64,000 nucleotides of DNA from Cheiracanthium punctorium (GCA_038373885.1 JAWZYV010019520.1:310001-374000); one strand, 5' to 3'. Counted from the stretch's first letter, positions 25,203 to 38,264 are shown. Notes: generated from the sequence alone by a model not told the origin. A program made the numbers and translations.

Positions 25203-26340
25203 GTAGAAAGTGTTCCAGAATTGATGCTTCCGGAATGATTTATCCTACTTTTTTTCACAAAGTTTGTTTTAGCTCTGATTTTGTTCCCAATATCATTCAT
25301 ACAGATAGCAGCAATAAGCTGGGGTACTCTTGACCTTGGTCTGTTTTTTTTTTTTTTTTTTTTTTTTTACGTCGATTGTATAGGAACGCTGGCTGCGCAT
25401 GCATTTTCTTTCGGTGTTGACATCTTCACTCCTAGACTTTCGAAAATCGTTTGAATTTAATCGAATTATATTTAAATTATAACTTCCTGTTTACTGCTTC
25501 ACATGACCCTCAGACTCGGAGCCAAATCTGATCCCAGACTTGTAAAGAGACGCTCGATTAGAAGGTGAAGAAAGCTGGCCGATAAATAAAATTTGTTACA
25601 TTGTATAATAATCCAGAGGAAATAAATGTTGTGTGTGGGGGGGAGGGGAGTGCAGAATAAGTTATCGATGTTTTGAATTTAGAAATGATGTATCAAGAGA
25701 CAGCCTATACTTTGTATCAAGTTCAGAAATGTTCTTCCTGTTAAGGAAAAAGAATAAATAATAAATATAATTTGGAATCGTTAGTTAGATATTTCTGTTT
25801 TTTTTTTTGGAGGCTAAAAAATATGCAGAAAGAGACCGTATAGAGGTATTGCAAGGTTCGTTCTAATGCAAAATTTACTAAGATACCAATCTTGATAAAT
25901 AATAATAATAATAATAATAATAATAATCAATACATAAAATGTTTAACTATTGTTCTATTTAAAACTATCGACAGAAATCCTTTTAAAATGCCTGCTATGC
26001 CAAGGACAGATTAATGCGCTTTTGTGGGTTGGGGCGGCTAATTGAAATTTATGTCCATTTTATGGAAGTAAAATAGGCTATCTTACATTTTAAATGCAAT
26101 TTCTTTTACTTAGGGGGGGGAGCGGGTAGACCGCCCCTCGATCCCTTCCTTTAATCCGTCAGTGGTACCTGCCTGCCTTCGGAGAGGATTCTTTTTCTTC
26201 TTTCTTCTTTAAGAATTTCGACAAAATAGTATATTACTTCTTCGACCTGACAAAATATTTTTAAGAGCACCTTTCCAACTTTTCTTGTTCAGTGTGCAAT
26301 ATTTCTGAGAGTCTCATCTGAACAATTTTTCCGGTTTAGT
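25203..26340. other. Non-coding, no gene seen
   Basis: Contains T22 at about 25347-25369, (TAA)n at 25898-25927, and a GC-rich MITE-like block at 26008-26165 with GGGGCGGCT and AGACCGCCCC. No coding frame was recognised. Confidence 0.5.
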
Positions 26341-26344
26341 TTAA

Positions 26345-26706
26345 CCCTTTAACGCGCAGTGTTCCCGCTCTGAGAACACCAAACTCTGACGTTTTGACAG
26401 TTGCCAGTCACGAAAAATAGATTGGATTCCTATAAAAATAGTTGCGGGTGACATAGCTCCACGAGAATCCTTTACTTTTTAGCACGCCATTTCCGGTAAA
26501 AAAAAAGGCACGATTATTTTTAACAGCACTCACATGTGCTGAAAAATGGAAGAATGCGAGAACAGCTGGATAGATTGCCCAATGCTAAAAAAGGCAGCCG
26601 TTGCCATCGCTCGACTTAACTAGCAGCAAGATGACGGACGATCGAAACGTTCATCGCGTGCCACAGATGTAGAGACCCTTTATTGACGACAGCTGGCTGT
26701 GCCAAC
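26345..26706 (+). mobile_element. TTAA-flanked piggyBac-like MITE, copy 3 (right arm lost)
   Basis: TTAA at 26341-26344, then CCCTTTAACGCGCAGTG and the conserved left arm. The sequence runs through the CAAGATGACGGACGATCG block and the start of the palindrome centre (GACGACAGCTGGCTGTGCC), then switches to unrelated DNA. The second arm is missing. Confidence 0.7.
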
Positions 26707-27500
26707 TGTCGTTTCCGGAATTCTAATACTTTTTTTTTTCTATAAAAGTAACTAAATCTGTGTCTTAAAATTTTGTGGGTTCTCTGTTCCACGTCTATGA
26801 GATTTTTTTCTGCGGGTACTGAGCCCCGGAGCACCCACGCGTCTGCGCCACTGGTTTCAGCATAAAAATATGGTAAATGCATGATATAAAATCTGAAAAA
26901 CCCCATTGCTTTTCTATGCCTTTGTTTTCGTTCTCTCTAGTCTATTTCTTAAAATTCTTCCAAATGTTTTCAAGACAGAACTTTTTACACATATTGCTCT
27001 GTAGTTAGTTACAGCATTGTTCCTCGGATTCTTTTTAATGTTCAAAAAATCGTCTATTTATGATCATTATATTATAGAATGTAGTCAAAAAATCTGAATA
27101 ACATGTGAATGTATGTATATTTTTAAATAGCTTGCTTTTTTGAGCTAAAAACATGATCCAGATATCTACACTATTTATTAATAAGCATTTGGACACCTAG
27201 CAAATGCCGACCCGATATCTGCGATTCTGCGTCATGCCCTCCACTTCGAGTAGATAACAACATTGATATCAGTTGCACGCAAGATGTCTCGCGTTCTAGT
27301 TAAACGATTTGCATGCTACAAAATGCAAGTTCAGCAACCTGATACGTGGCATACGTATTTTAAACTTAATTAATCCCCATAAGGACACGTCAGCCGAAAA
27401 ATTCCCAACACTATATTGTGACAGTTTTACGGATTGGAGCCATGTTACTACCAGGGCGACAACGTTAGTTGTCATGTTGCGACATCCCACCGTGGATTAG
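26707..27500. other. Non-coding, no gene seen
   Basis: Unremarkable AT-rich sequence. The two opposite-strand 63-64 residue frames near 27296-27500 have no recognised domain. Confidence 0.4.
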
Positions 27501-27504
27501 TATT

Positions 27505-27620
27505 TTGAAAAGGGGGCTAGCCGAATGGATTGGTCTGCCACAGTCCTGACCTGAACTTTTATTGAGAACCTCTGGAACGAGATGGATCGTCGAATTACGG
27601 GGTACTACAACACTAAATCT
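27505..27620 (+). pseudogene. Tc1-type transposase C-terminal fragment
   Basis: Readable as the conserved end of a DDE transposase across frame changes: SPDLN near 27545, then FIENLWNEMDRRITG (about 27556-27600), which contains the third catalytic acidic residue (E of IEN). Stops and at least two frame shifts are present, and the first two catalytic residues are not seen. Terminal repeats were not found. Role when intact: cut-and-paste transposition into TA sites. Confidence 0.6.
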
Positions 27621-30600
27621 GTCTAAAATCCAGGGCCGATCCTAGCGGGAGGCAAGATTGTGCACAGCACGTCAAATTTAAGGGCGGCTAAAAGAAAAAA
27701 TTTGAAGCATAATAATTGTAAAAAAAGGGGCGGCCTATTTTAATTTGCACCGTGGCGACCGATGATCTGGGATAGGTATCGCTAAAATCTGTAAAGGAAC
27801 TTAAATGCCTTCTCCAAACCGAGTAGAAAAAAAACACCAATAGTCAACCATCAATTAGTGAATTTTGTTACTCCTTTTTTTTAAAATTAAATAAATGCCA
27901 AGCACATCATTTGATATACCTGTAGCTCATATTTTAACTCATTTGGACCATAGGACGTACTCTAGAGCTCCTTGAAGCTAGCAGCTTATTTCTTGCTAAT
28001 ATATTATTAACTCACATATTTGGCGAACTCAACCAAAATAAGAACCTATGTTTATATAATCTTGTAAATAAGCACTGTGAATTCTATTTTCGTAAATTTT
28101 GGGATACTACATTTTCTTTTGAAAAGTTGACGATCCACTGCACCCAAAATAATGAGTATCATAGCTGGACCCAGGTAACCGTTTTGGCGATGAATTTGGC
28201 AGCAATCATTTGCAATTTCATTCAGCAATTTGTATTTAATAATCCGTTCTATTATACTCGACTTTATTCATTCTTACGTTACGTTACATTCTTACGTCTT
28301 TATTCATAATCCGTTCTTACTTATACTCGACTTTATTCATTGATAGGTCTGGCCATTCATTAAGGGGCCGATATCTATTCACAGATAAGTCTCGCAATCT
28401 GTGCTCGGGCCACGTTTCACTTCATTCAAGGGTAACAACATCTTCTGTTTATCTTATCGCTTTTCTATAAGAGTACCGATAGTTTTGAGATGTCTCGTAC
28501 TAATCTGAACGAAACTGGGTATTTTGCATATGACGGTGTCTTTCTGAGATCATTAAGGCTAAATTTAGGGAGGGGGGGAATCCGTTTCCCATCTACCCTT
28601 TGAACACATATTATTATTAGTAGTAGTAGTGGTGGTAGTATCATCATTATTTTGCGTCAGGGATTCGATTTTTTTAGTAACAGCGGGTACTCGCCAGTAA
28701 GGCATTTGGGTCACAGCTGGTATATGCGTACGGTATACATAAGCGATACACATTTTTCTCCACATGTTGTATTTTGTTCTATTTAATCAATAATTATGTA
28801 CGTGAATTTATTAGTTATCAATAATTATGTACTTACGTTGTAATGAACAGAAATCCTGTTTATTTGTAATGAATGATCGATTTGCAATTCAAACTAGCTG
28901 TGTACCCTTCATACGGGAGGAAGCAGATATTTTTCTAATACACCTGATTAAAATTTATTCAATCAGAGCAAAACTATGGAATTGTTTCACTCGTAACCTG
29001 GCATTACGATAGTTGGAAAAAAAAACTACTTTACTTCGTGCAAATTTGTAATATAGTTTGTTTGTTTAACGTTTAGAGTTCTACCCACAACAGAGGAAGT
29101 TATTTGAACTTCATCTATAAAACCATAGCTCTTGAAACGTTCGAATATTTCCGATAATAACCTAACCTGAATGGCTATCCCTGATCAGCAAATCGCAATT
29201 CGTAATCCAATAAGATTCCGCAAAGATATGGTTTACATCAGTTATAATTAAATTACCAATGATAATTCATTCAGAATTTTTAATTAAATAAATAAACACG
29301 TACATGCGATACCATTCTTTATTTTTATTTATTTATTCTAAAGTTAAACAAGTATCTCTCTATTCTAAAAAAAAGTAAGGGCCGCTGTCGTCGCCGCTGT
29401 CAAAAGCTTGTTCGCCTATCTTCTCCTAAACCGTGGGGATTTGGAATACATTTCGACTAAGGTGCCCACAGATTCGAAAAATTCCGAGGAACCTGCTAAG
29501 CTGACTTAAATTTCGAAAATCGAATTATTTTAGAAGATATTAATAAAAAAATAAACATAATGGTTGCCAGATTTGGCATAAAATTATTCATTCTTTTGCA
29601 ACAAAGCGTTTCCAAGTATCTAGAATCGCGTGTAATTTACAAACATGAGTTAGAATTATGCCTACTTTACGCCAAAATAAAAACTATATGAAATAAGTAA
29701 CTCAAAATGTGTTACACAAAGTTGACAATTTTCAAATAGTAAGTTCACTTAGACAACAGGAGTTTAGAATTAGTCATTATTCGTTTTTCCAAAACAAAAT
29801 AACTAATATCTTGAAAATGAAAAATAATTAAAATGCAGATTATTTTAAAGCCGGTTCGGTCCACCTGGATTATTTGCTACCAGTAGAAATATATTATATA
29901 TTTAAACTATGCCATTATAGCAGTTATAGTACACTTTGGATATTTGCTAGCGCGACGAGATGGTACATTCGTGGTGCTAAGTACGCCAATCTGCAAACGA
30001 TTATGTAAATGAAAATATGGATAACGGTTTTCCGGTAACCTTAAATGAACAGTAATTATAGGTTGTGAGCATGTGTAAATCTTCAAATAATGGAATGTCG
30101 CCATGGGTGGCAAGCTATCCTATCTGTTCCGTAGCTTTTATTAAATTTACACGTACGCGAGTCGCCAAATCATGAAAAATCGCCATGTGTGGCAAATTCG
30201 CAAGGTGTCCAATAGTTTTTACATTATTAAAAATACAGCTGAAACAGCTGTTCTGATTTTATTACGCTTTAGCTCCTAATTAATATAAATTTGAATGGCA
30301 AGCTTAAATATCATTGTGTTTCTGAGGAGTGCAAATAATTTTTCCAGCGATTATAAGCGGAGTCTGCACTTCAGATGTAGTATAGCTCAGGACCCGTACA
30401 ACACGGATTCCCATAACAACATACCTTCCGTGTTATGAGGGGGAGGGGTCTACTGTAGTGCGAAGTTTAAATTTTTATGTACCAATGAACATGCAAGAAC
30501 CAAGCAATGTGTAGCTCAGTAACATTCTATCTGATCCAATCTTCCGGTTTTGTCTGTTGAAATTATGTCTTTTTTACGAATAAGCCTGATTAGGGGCCGA

Positions 30601-30892
30601 ATGCCTCATACGAAAAAGCGAGCGTAGCGAGTCTGGGGCCTTGGCCCCTAGTATTATAAAAACATTCTCACCATTATCTATCTCTTTGAAAGGTTGATTC
30701 GGATTTTACACACCAAAATACATACTAATTGATGTATCACATTCCAGAGGTAAAATGGCTGTTGAGTAGTGTAATTATTTCATTAATTATAAAATATCCC
30801 CAATCTTGTTTCAGAATCGGGGACATGTCCTCAACTCTAAGTTAAAAAATATGGTCACTTTACCATTACCACATGTATGACTAACAAATACA
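27621..30892. other. Non-coding, with Helitron-like relics
   Basis: No gene seen. A GC-rich MITE-like block lies near 27630-27770. CTTACGTTACGTTACATTC / TTATTCATAATCCG repeats occur near 28240-28345. (TAG)n/(GTA)n occurs near 28614-28640. Sequence at about 29560-30240 shares words with the Helitron interiors (GTGCTAAGTACGCCAATC, CGCCATGTGTGGC), so it may be old Helitron-derived DNA. Confidence 0.45.
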
Positions 30893-31085
30893 GGGTGATT
30901 CATAATGAATGGGACAAAAAGAAAACATGATTCTGAACGTTGTAATTAATATATTTAGAAAATTCAAATTTACCTCAAAACTACATTTATTGAAGTTTCT
31001 ACAGGTGTTCAATATGTGCCCCTCCGGTGACACGGCGTTGATTTTGAGGTACTCCGCAAAAACGAATCACGAATTCTTTCAACCA
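30893..31085 (-). pseudogene. Tc1/mariner-like transposase C-terminal fragment
   Basis: On the minus strand the stretch 31004-31085 reads WLKEFVIRFCGVPQNQRRV followed by TGGAHIEHL, a C-terminal signature I associate with DDE-type (Tc1/mariner superfamily) transposases. The element end ACAGGGTGATTCATAATGAA lies at 30891-30910. The rest of the gene is absent because a piggyBac-like MITE begins at about 31123. It is a remnant only. Confidence 0.5.
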
Positions 31086-31122
31086 CTTCGGGTTTTGTTT
31101 CTTTTCGTCCTGGGCTTTTGTT

Positions 31123-31594
31123 CTTGCCAGTCAAGAAGAATATATTTGATTTCTATATAAATAGTTGCGGGTGACATAGCTCCAAGAGAATCCTTTACTT
31201 TTTAGCACGCCCCGCAAAAAAAGTGTCACGATTATTTTTAACAGCACTGACATCTGCTGAAAAATGGAAGAATGCGAGAACAGCTGGATAGATTGTCCAA
31301 TGCTAAAAAAAGGGCAGCCATTGCCGTCGCTCGACTTAACTACCAGCAAGATGGCGGACGGTCAAAACGTTCATCGCGTGCCACATATCTAGAGACCCCT
31401 TTTTGACGCAGCTGGCTGTGCCCCACAGTAATTTTGTGCACTGTGCCGCACAGCCAGCCTCGCCAAAAAAGGGTCCCTAGATCTGTGGCACACGGTGAAC
31501 GTTTCGACCGTCCGCCATCTTGCTGGTAGTTAAGTCGAGCGATGGCAACGGCTGCCCTTTTTTCAGCATTGGGAAAGGGTTGCGCCTCAAAGGG
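31123..31594 (+). mobile_element. TTAA-flanked piggyBac-like palindromic MITE, copy 4 (left end truncated)
   Basis: Starts inside the conserved TTGCCAGTCA block rather than at CCCTTTAACGCGC, and ends normally at CAAAGGG with TTAA at 31595-31598. Both CAAGATGGCGGAC arms are present (about 31347 and inverted near 31512). The centre contains its own inverted GGCTGTGCC/GCACAGCC pair. It is non-coding. Confidence 0.75.
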
Positions 31595-31598
31595 TTAA

Positions 31599-32279
31599 CC
31601 ACAAAGCAAAAATAATTTTCATCATTAAAGTAAGAATAAGTAGAAGTTTAATATTTTTTTATATTAAATAAAAATCATAAATCACTTCCAATCCATAATA
31701 TAGAGGTGCCTAAAAAAACACTAACTAATAGAGCCGGAAGTGCTGGCTTTTCGATTACGGGGCACCTAGTAAGCGGCCAACATTAAACAATATGAAGGGA
31801 CGGACAGAAGAACTATACCAAGCCCACGACGGGAGTCAAATCCGGACCCATAGTCGTAGTGACGTAGGGTCCTTAATAGCACGGCTGTAACCTGTGACCG
31901 AAATGCGACCACGATACAGTTACGAACAGTCGCTGTGAAGTCGCGATATGGTCCTTATGTTCGCCCACGGTGACTTCACAATGCGACTCCGCAGTGAAGT
32001 CTTACTGCGATCCTCACGCGACGTCGATAGGGAAAAAATAATTTTAGGAAATTCACAATAGAGGTTAGCACCAAGCCTCTTCCACAGAAAATCAGAAAAC
32101 GCTCGAGACTAAACCACACAACTTACCGGTTTCTAGGCAAACGCGTTATATTCTACGCCATGCGCATTTGGCCACGAATGCTTTAAACAGTAAACTCATA
32201 GCAAATATTAGTTGTGAAAATTGAAATTTTAGTGGTGCATTTTATAAATGGGGAGAAAATGCCATAATTAACAAATATA
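31599..32279. other. Non-coding, no gene seen
   Basis: A stretch near 31895-32030 contains repeated GTGAAGTC/GACTTCAC words in both orientations (for example 31936, 31971 and 31994). No coding frame was recognised. Confidence 0.4.
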
Positions 32280-33420
32280 AACGTTTTCTCTACTATGATA
32301 ATGCCATCTAGATATACTAAGCAGACTTCAGACGAAAGTCCACGCAAAACAGTTTCCGTCCATGTTTCAAATGTAGCGGAGCGTTACAAACTCTAAAAAG
32401 CAGTACCTTAAATTACCAGAGTCCTTGTCCGGTGGTGAAAGCTGTCTTTTTCTGTCTTCAGGTTAGATCTTGACTTGCCAATATCCGCTTTTTAAATCCA
32501 ATGTAGAGAACCTTTAGCATCCAGTTGAATATTCGCGGGAGAAGGTAACTGTCTTTCTTCGTAGTCTCGTTCAATTTCCTGTAGTCGACAGAGAACCGCG
32601 TCGATCCACCCTTCTTCTTAACAAGAACGATAGGAGAGGTCCGAGGTCCCGATGATTCCTGGATTATTCTATTGCCCAACATTTCTTTAACTGGACACTT
32701 AGCGTTCTCTCTCTTTGCAGGAAACAGGCTTCTTGGATACTGTTTGATTAATGGATGATCACCTGTATTGATTTGATGCTGCGTGACATTACCGTGGCCC
32801 ACACCAGTACCACAAGTAGAAAATAAGTTTCGAAATTCATGAAATAATATTTTGCATTGCTGTTCGCTGCTCTTTATCTAGTACTTCAGGATTCTCCAAA
32901 ATCAGATGAAGATTTTAGTTATCGGAAAAATCCTGAGGATGAACGACGATATCCATCACTGGTTCACATGTCGCAATAGCTCCTTTTTCTACAGTCTTGG
33001 GCTTTTCGTTCAAATTAAGAACTGGAATGGTAGAGCTTCCTATTTTAAATCTAAGAGTGCGCCAGTCGCCACCAGGATGCCTTTGTGGCAGGCCTGACTA
33101 CCGTTGTGACTTACCGAAATGGTCCAGAAATTTTGGGAGCGCCCTGGATAAGAAATTCCGATCTTGCTGGCATTATAGTCTTCTCTTTTGCAAATATAGA
33201 ACATGATTTTGGATGCTGCTCGCTTCCTGAAAGCAGTGGGATTTCCTTTCCCCTTGTCCGAATCTCTCTCTGCTCTAGATCTAGAATAAAGTTAAATTTT
33301 TGTAGAAAATCCTATCCAAGAATACATGGATCAGTGATGTTAGCTACGTGGATTTAGGGCTGGAATTTCTTGGATCCATACTGGATTGAAGCATCTGATT
33401 CCCCGTATATCTCTGCCTTT
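32280..33420 (-). pseudogene. Ty3/gypsy pol remnant (protease to reverse transcriptase)
   Basis: Minus strand. The protease end and linker are recognisable near 33340-33290 (DPCILG then DFLQKF-type text). The open frame at 32802-32458 is the reverse transcriptase N-terminal part, with GNRIIQESSGPRTSPIVLVK and VDYRKLNETTKKDSYLLPRI. RT continues in changing frames (KTAFTT..GQGLW near 32440) to the catalytic region near 32320, where the expected YLDD reads as YLDG. Multiple stops and frame shifts make it non-functional. RNase H and integrase are not found downstream and no flanking LTRs were recognised. When intact, this polyprotein copies element RNA into DNA. Confidence 0.8.
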
Positions 33421-33950
33421 TCGCCGGTGGCAGTCTGTAACCTCTTCGGTCCAGCGGTCCGCTTATGCTGACATTCTTGTTTCCACTGTTAACATGATCC
33501 TTTAAGAATTTTTGTTGTTCTTAACTGACGTACACATTCTTGAATGCTTTAATTTTGAGTAAATGATTTTAACTCATTTGATGTGTATGCACACTGACGC
33601 ACACATTTTACTTTTGTTTGCCGTTACACAAAAGAATATTTGAATGTTACTGAAATTTTCTAAGTTGAATTTGTGATTTTTTTTTTCAAAATTCATATAG
33701 CTGAAAACAACTTGTAGGACATCATAATTCTTTAAAAGTTTCTTGACAATCGTTTATGGGTGATAATAACTTTTTACTGCTGAAAAAGAGATTGGGAATT
33801 AGGCTTTTATTCGAAGAATTACTTAAAAATTTGCTTTCTACTTACCGTTTTTAAGTATAATAGTTTTTTAAACACAATTGTGAGATGTATCTTTAATTCG
33901 AGATGTGAGATTTATGTCGGGTTTGAAGTGGTTATAGAGACGCTCGGAGA
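33421..33950. other. AT-rich spacer inside the gypsy remnant
   Basis: Sequence between the pol and gag remnants with no readable coding trace. It is probably inserted or heavily decayed DNA. Confidence 0.4.
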
Positions 33951-34790
33951 CGCGTAAATAAGTTGGTCTTTCAATTTCTGGGTGAAGTTCTATTTTAAAA
34001 GAGTTCACTCGCATCTGTGTCTGCTATCATCAAACAAGGGATACCCCGCCAAGAGCAGACACTTCTAGTTTTTCTTCAGGGGCTTTATTCAGAAAAGACA
34101 GCCTCCGCCCCGCCAGACGCCCATGATAGTATTAATGGAGTAGTCACATGGTTATTCTCTCTGCACGTGCCCCTTCCAACGCGTTACTTTCGGATTTCGC
34201 CGAGGAGAACTCATCTTCCCAACAGAGAGACTATTCGATAATTCTTTTAATGCCTTGAGTACAGAATCCAGTTTATCATCCTTTTCTTTACAAGATTTTC
34301 CTTTTATCTCCATTGACCTTATATGTGTGGATGTTTTCGAAACGGTTCTCGCAGCTTCATACTTAATGCTATGTGCCGAAGCTGATTTCAAATCTTTTGG
34401 GTCTTCTAGTCTCGTCCAATGTTGCGTGTCTTCATCTCTGATGGCGTCGACGAAGTACTGGGCCGCCAGACTTTCTCAGACATCTAGAGGGCATTCGGCA
34501 TAAGCCAGAACCATTAATCCTTCTACGTCGGGGGCTAATACTTGCAGACTTTCTCCAGCTTGTTTTCAGTTCAGTCTGGTAAAATTGTGTAAGATGGCCA
34601 TCACCATATCGAGATTCAAGAGACTTTTCGATGGTCGGTAGATCGCTCAACTTATCAGGCGGTATTCCTAAGAAGACCTCCACCGTTGACCCCTGCCGTA
34701 ATCCGTCCATCCATTCGCAGAGCTCACGACGTCGAACCGAGTCTTGAAAATTGTGTAAGATATTTGGCCGCCAAATATCAAGTGTTTATC
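33951..34790 (-). pseudogene. Ty3/gypsy gag remnant
   Basis: Minus strand. The frame at 34710-34432 reads GSTVEVFLGIPPDKLSDL, then IEKSLESRYGDGHLTQFYQT, then ELKT, which is the capsid-region signature of Ty3/gypsy gag proteins in arthropods. Further downstream (34391-34152) a lysine-rich segment is followed by WKGHVQRE, likely a damaged CCHC zinc knuckle in which cysteines are lost. Frame shifts separate the blocks. It lies in the right order upstream of the pol remnant. Confidence 0.65.
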
Positions 34791-34794
34791 CGTC

Positions 34795-35170
34795 GGTCTC
34801 AAGTGTTAACCGTAATTCATAATTTCTGTGAATGATAGGATCAGGAAATTATTCGGCTTGGTCTCAAGATCGGAAAGTCTCTTCTCAGTATTGCTGATCT
34901 GTCATTGCTAGGGATGGACGCGAGACGAAAATTAGGCATCTCGCGTCTCGCTAAACAGCCTAAAAGCTTTGTCTCGTATCGCAAAATCCCTATATCGCAA
35001 TGATAAATATGTCTCGTCTCGCAAAAAGCTGTAAATCTGTCTCGTGTTGCAAAAAGTCGTCTCGCGTCCATCCCTAATCACTGCATTTCACTGTTTGGCT
35101 TGATCTCAAGATCAGAAACTCTTTTCTCAGTGTCACTGATCTGCCGAGTTTCGTTCCTTATACTCTACTT
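34795..35170 (-). pseudogene. Gag N-terminal region with duplicated coiled-coil segment, split by a MITE
   Basis: Two copies of a segment reading ISDTEKR.SDLE-type heptads on the minus strand (about 34852-34908 and 35085-35145) flank the hAT MITE at 34909-35076. This looks like the gag leader of the same gypsy element, duplicated before or during decay. Confidence 0.4.
34909..35076. mobile_element. hAT-type MITE, TAGGGATGGACGCGAGACGA ends, 168 bp
   Basis: TAGGGATGGACGCGAGACGA at the left and TCGTCTCGCGTCCATCCCTA at the right are nearly exact inverted copies. The flanking octamers GTCATTGC (34901-34908) and ATCACTGC (35077-35084) match at 6 of 8 positions, fitting an old hAT 8-bp duplication. 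The interior holds several GTCTCGTNTCGCAAAA repeats. A diverged relative may lie at about 37784-37905. Confidence 0.65.
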
Positions 35171-36778
35171 CACTTTTACGGCCTCGATTTTATTCTAAAT
35201 TTTCCCCTTCCTCTACAATCATTCCGTGCGCACCTTGCATCTGTGTGTTCACTTCCTCTTGACATTATTTCACCATTCTTTCCTCTAAGGAACGCAGTTT
35301 TCCATTCTCTCTTGCCCGGTCCCATCGTTTAGCGCATTATATCCGATTTGGATCTTGTGCCAATAAACTTCAACCAACCAACCATCTCTCTTGTCGTTAA
35401 CGCCTGTCTTTCACCATGGCCAACAACTGTCCAAATTTCTCATCCATGGCTCCTACGGACAAGGACGTTCACACAAATATCCAAATCCCACTTCTTGACA
35501 CTAGTGTTGCAAAATCTGGTAGTGTAGTTTACAATTGTCCAACAAACTTGAAAAATCGAAAGTAGCACTTCATTCGACAAAACGAAGAACTATATCTCAC
35601 AATAAATGCAGCATTTTTAACACATCCCGCATAGGATCAAAAAAATATCACAGCAATAGCACTATTCAAATGGCAATATCAATCGCATCGTTTTGCTCCC
35701 TATATACGCAGTCTATCACACTTTTACTCGACAGTGACGCATTTATTCACAGATTTCCTAGCGGGAGTGATGTCACGTAGTATGTGACATACTTTTTCTA
35801 GATTTTTCCAGTATCTTCTTTCCTAATTTAGATACAGCCACAATGGTACAGCCAACTGGTTTAGAAAACTTTTTTGTCGCCAAAGTCGCCAAATTTGTCG
35901 CCAAGTCGATAAAACATTAAACAGTTTGTCGCCAAGGTCAAGGGTCACATATTCGTTCCACTTGAAATAATGCCTGTACGTACAATTGGGTGATGGAAAG
36001 TAGCTGGTTCAAATCTAGGTTGCGTCAGCCGATCTAGTCGGAGTTTTCCATGGTTTTCTCCGAAACTTTGAGTAAATACAGATTAGGACCAGGGCCAGAG
36101 GTCGTGTGGTCCGCATGGGCCGATGCTCGAGACCCAGAGGCCTAGATACGATGTCGTATCTAGACCTAGATACGACAGAGACCTGCAGGACAAAGATATT
36201 AGATGACGACGCAAGCGTAGCGCGACGCAAATTAAATAAAGTTATTACTCGATTTCTTTTCCCAATTCAAGTTTTACTTTACCTTCATAATTTTCTAATC
36301 AATATTAACTTTAAATTTTCCCAACAGAGAAAGCTGGTATATAAAGTATCTAAGATTTATTTTTATGTATTTTTCTCATTAAATGAAATTAACATTTGTA
36401 TCAGTTTATTAATTAAAAATATTTGATAGACCATTAAAATAATGCCAATAACTCTCAACAGTAATCAAAATTTAGTTTCTGAATCTAACGAAGTATCTAA
36501 TGATAAAAATATAAATTTAGAATTTAAAGCATACTAAAATACTTTAATTATATCTGATTAGCTAAAATATTTTAATTTAACGCAGAAAAGCAAACGTAAT
36601 ACTTCTTAGTTCACTAAGTAATGTACCAATACATACACGTTTCTAATATGTTATATTTAATAATTAACACGTGCTAGATTTGAGAAATTTAATTTTTACC
36701 ATTTTTTTTCCCCATTTTCCTGATTTTTATAAGGTCCTAGCAAAACTTTTATGTCGGCAAATTGCCCAATTATGTTTA

Positions 36779-36817
<39 letters not shown>

Positions 36818-38264
36818 ACATTTACCTAGCCAGAATATTATGATCACCTAATCCTTAAGTTTAACTACGGCCAACTTTGGCTCATTTGATTTATATTTTT
36901 ATAAATATATATATTATAGAACGAATTTAAAATGTTATGTATGTATTGTTCGTTTAGTTTTTAGTATGGTTCCATTGTTTGGTAGCCAACTAAACAATTA
37001 GAAAAAATGTTATATTGGAGATTCTGTATTATTTTGTTTAGTTCTCATTCTCAAGGTATGCTATACACAGGCGCAACCACGGAGGAGCCTAAACACTAAA
37101 GGGTCTGAACACTCCCCATTCCAAAGGTAAAAATCAAAACGAAATTTTCTTCGAAGTCTTAAGAGACTTTGTCCCTGAATTATTGAATTAAAATATTTTT
37201 AAAGGTGTCTTTGAAAAAGCTTTACTTGGGTATTAAATAAATTTTCTCTGAGATAATGCCATATGCAACTGAACTCGATTTTAAAGGCATTGAATGGAAC
37301 ATATGATTTGGGACGCTAAAAGCGAGTGCCGTTGTAAGCGAGCTTCTGCACTTGAGGTGTGTGATTGAACGTACAGATAATATCTTAAGGTTATAAGAGA
37401 GTTCATTATATCGGAGTTCGGCCATATTTGTGCACCCCCCCCCCAGCTAAACTATCCTACATGTGCCCGCAATTGATGTTAGGGGGTCGGTCCGGTCGAA
37501 TCGCCAGGGCCGTTTCAGCGGTCCAGTCCGGCCCTGGTTAGGACCCCTTAGAACCCCCCCCCCCCACGGAGGGCATTCCCCCTCGGCATACATCCTTCGA
37601 GTAGATAATTGGCCACAATTCAACAAACTAAGGAACAATGCCTGTACAACTCTCTTTCCTGCAACAAACATCAATGCGGGAAAACAACATTACAATTTTG
37701 TAACTATTTTTCGCAATGAAGAATTCAATCCTCGGTTCCTTGAAATTCGTTATCTTAAGATCTTACTAACAGTAATGGGTCTAGCTTGGATGGAAGCGAG
37801 GCGAAAAACAGGGTTTTCTACTCTCGCAAAGCACCTGGAACAAACTTGTCTCGTTTTGCAAAATTCTTACATAATAATGAGCTGTCTCATCTCACCTCCA
37901 CCTCTCACAGTCTAATTAGATGATTACATTTTTCTCTTTTTAACATAATCTCTTTTAACACTTTCCAACAAGGTTGAAAATGCTTATCTAATATTTCGGT
38001 TTATCTAACTATGCATTACGCAAGCTGGATTGCTTGTCAAAATCTTTTTTGCGTGCATTGTGCAAATTTTTTTGTAATTTGAAAACCGTTTCAAAGTAAT
38101 CACATTTTATTTGGGACAAATATAGTGACTGATTAACTCAATATAATAACAACAATAATGCATTGTCATCGTGACTGTTTTGTCAAGCTGTCATCGTCAC
38201 TGTTTTGACGGTTTTTTCGTCAAAATCTGGCTACCGAAATTTTTCGTGATCACATTACTTCCTT
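35171..38264. other. Non-coding, no gene seen
   Basis: Includes a possible pol III box B (GTTCAAATC, 36007-36015) of a second, poorly preserved SINE-like sequence. Also present are A35 at about 36780-36814 and a GC-rich CCAGGGCCG...CGGCCCTGG inverted pair near 37506-37537, within a MITE-like block. The 150-residue plus-strand frame at 37463-37915 runs through this repeat and the relic at 37784, and is not a plausible gene. Confidence 0.45.
36780..36814. repeat. Poly(A) tract, about 35 bases
   Basis: Uninterrupted A run, possibly the tail of a retroposed copy on the plus strand, but no retroposon body was recognised upstream. Confidence 0.85.

Noticed and set aside
37463..37915. 150-codon plus-strand frame
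   Set aside because: It runs through a GC-rich MITE-like block with a C12 run and then a MITE relic. It has no domain, and the composition changes midway. Not a gene.
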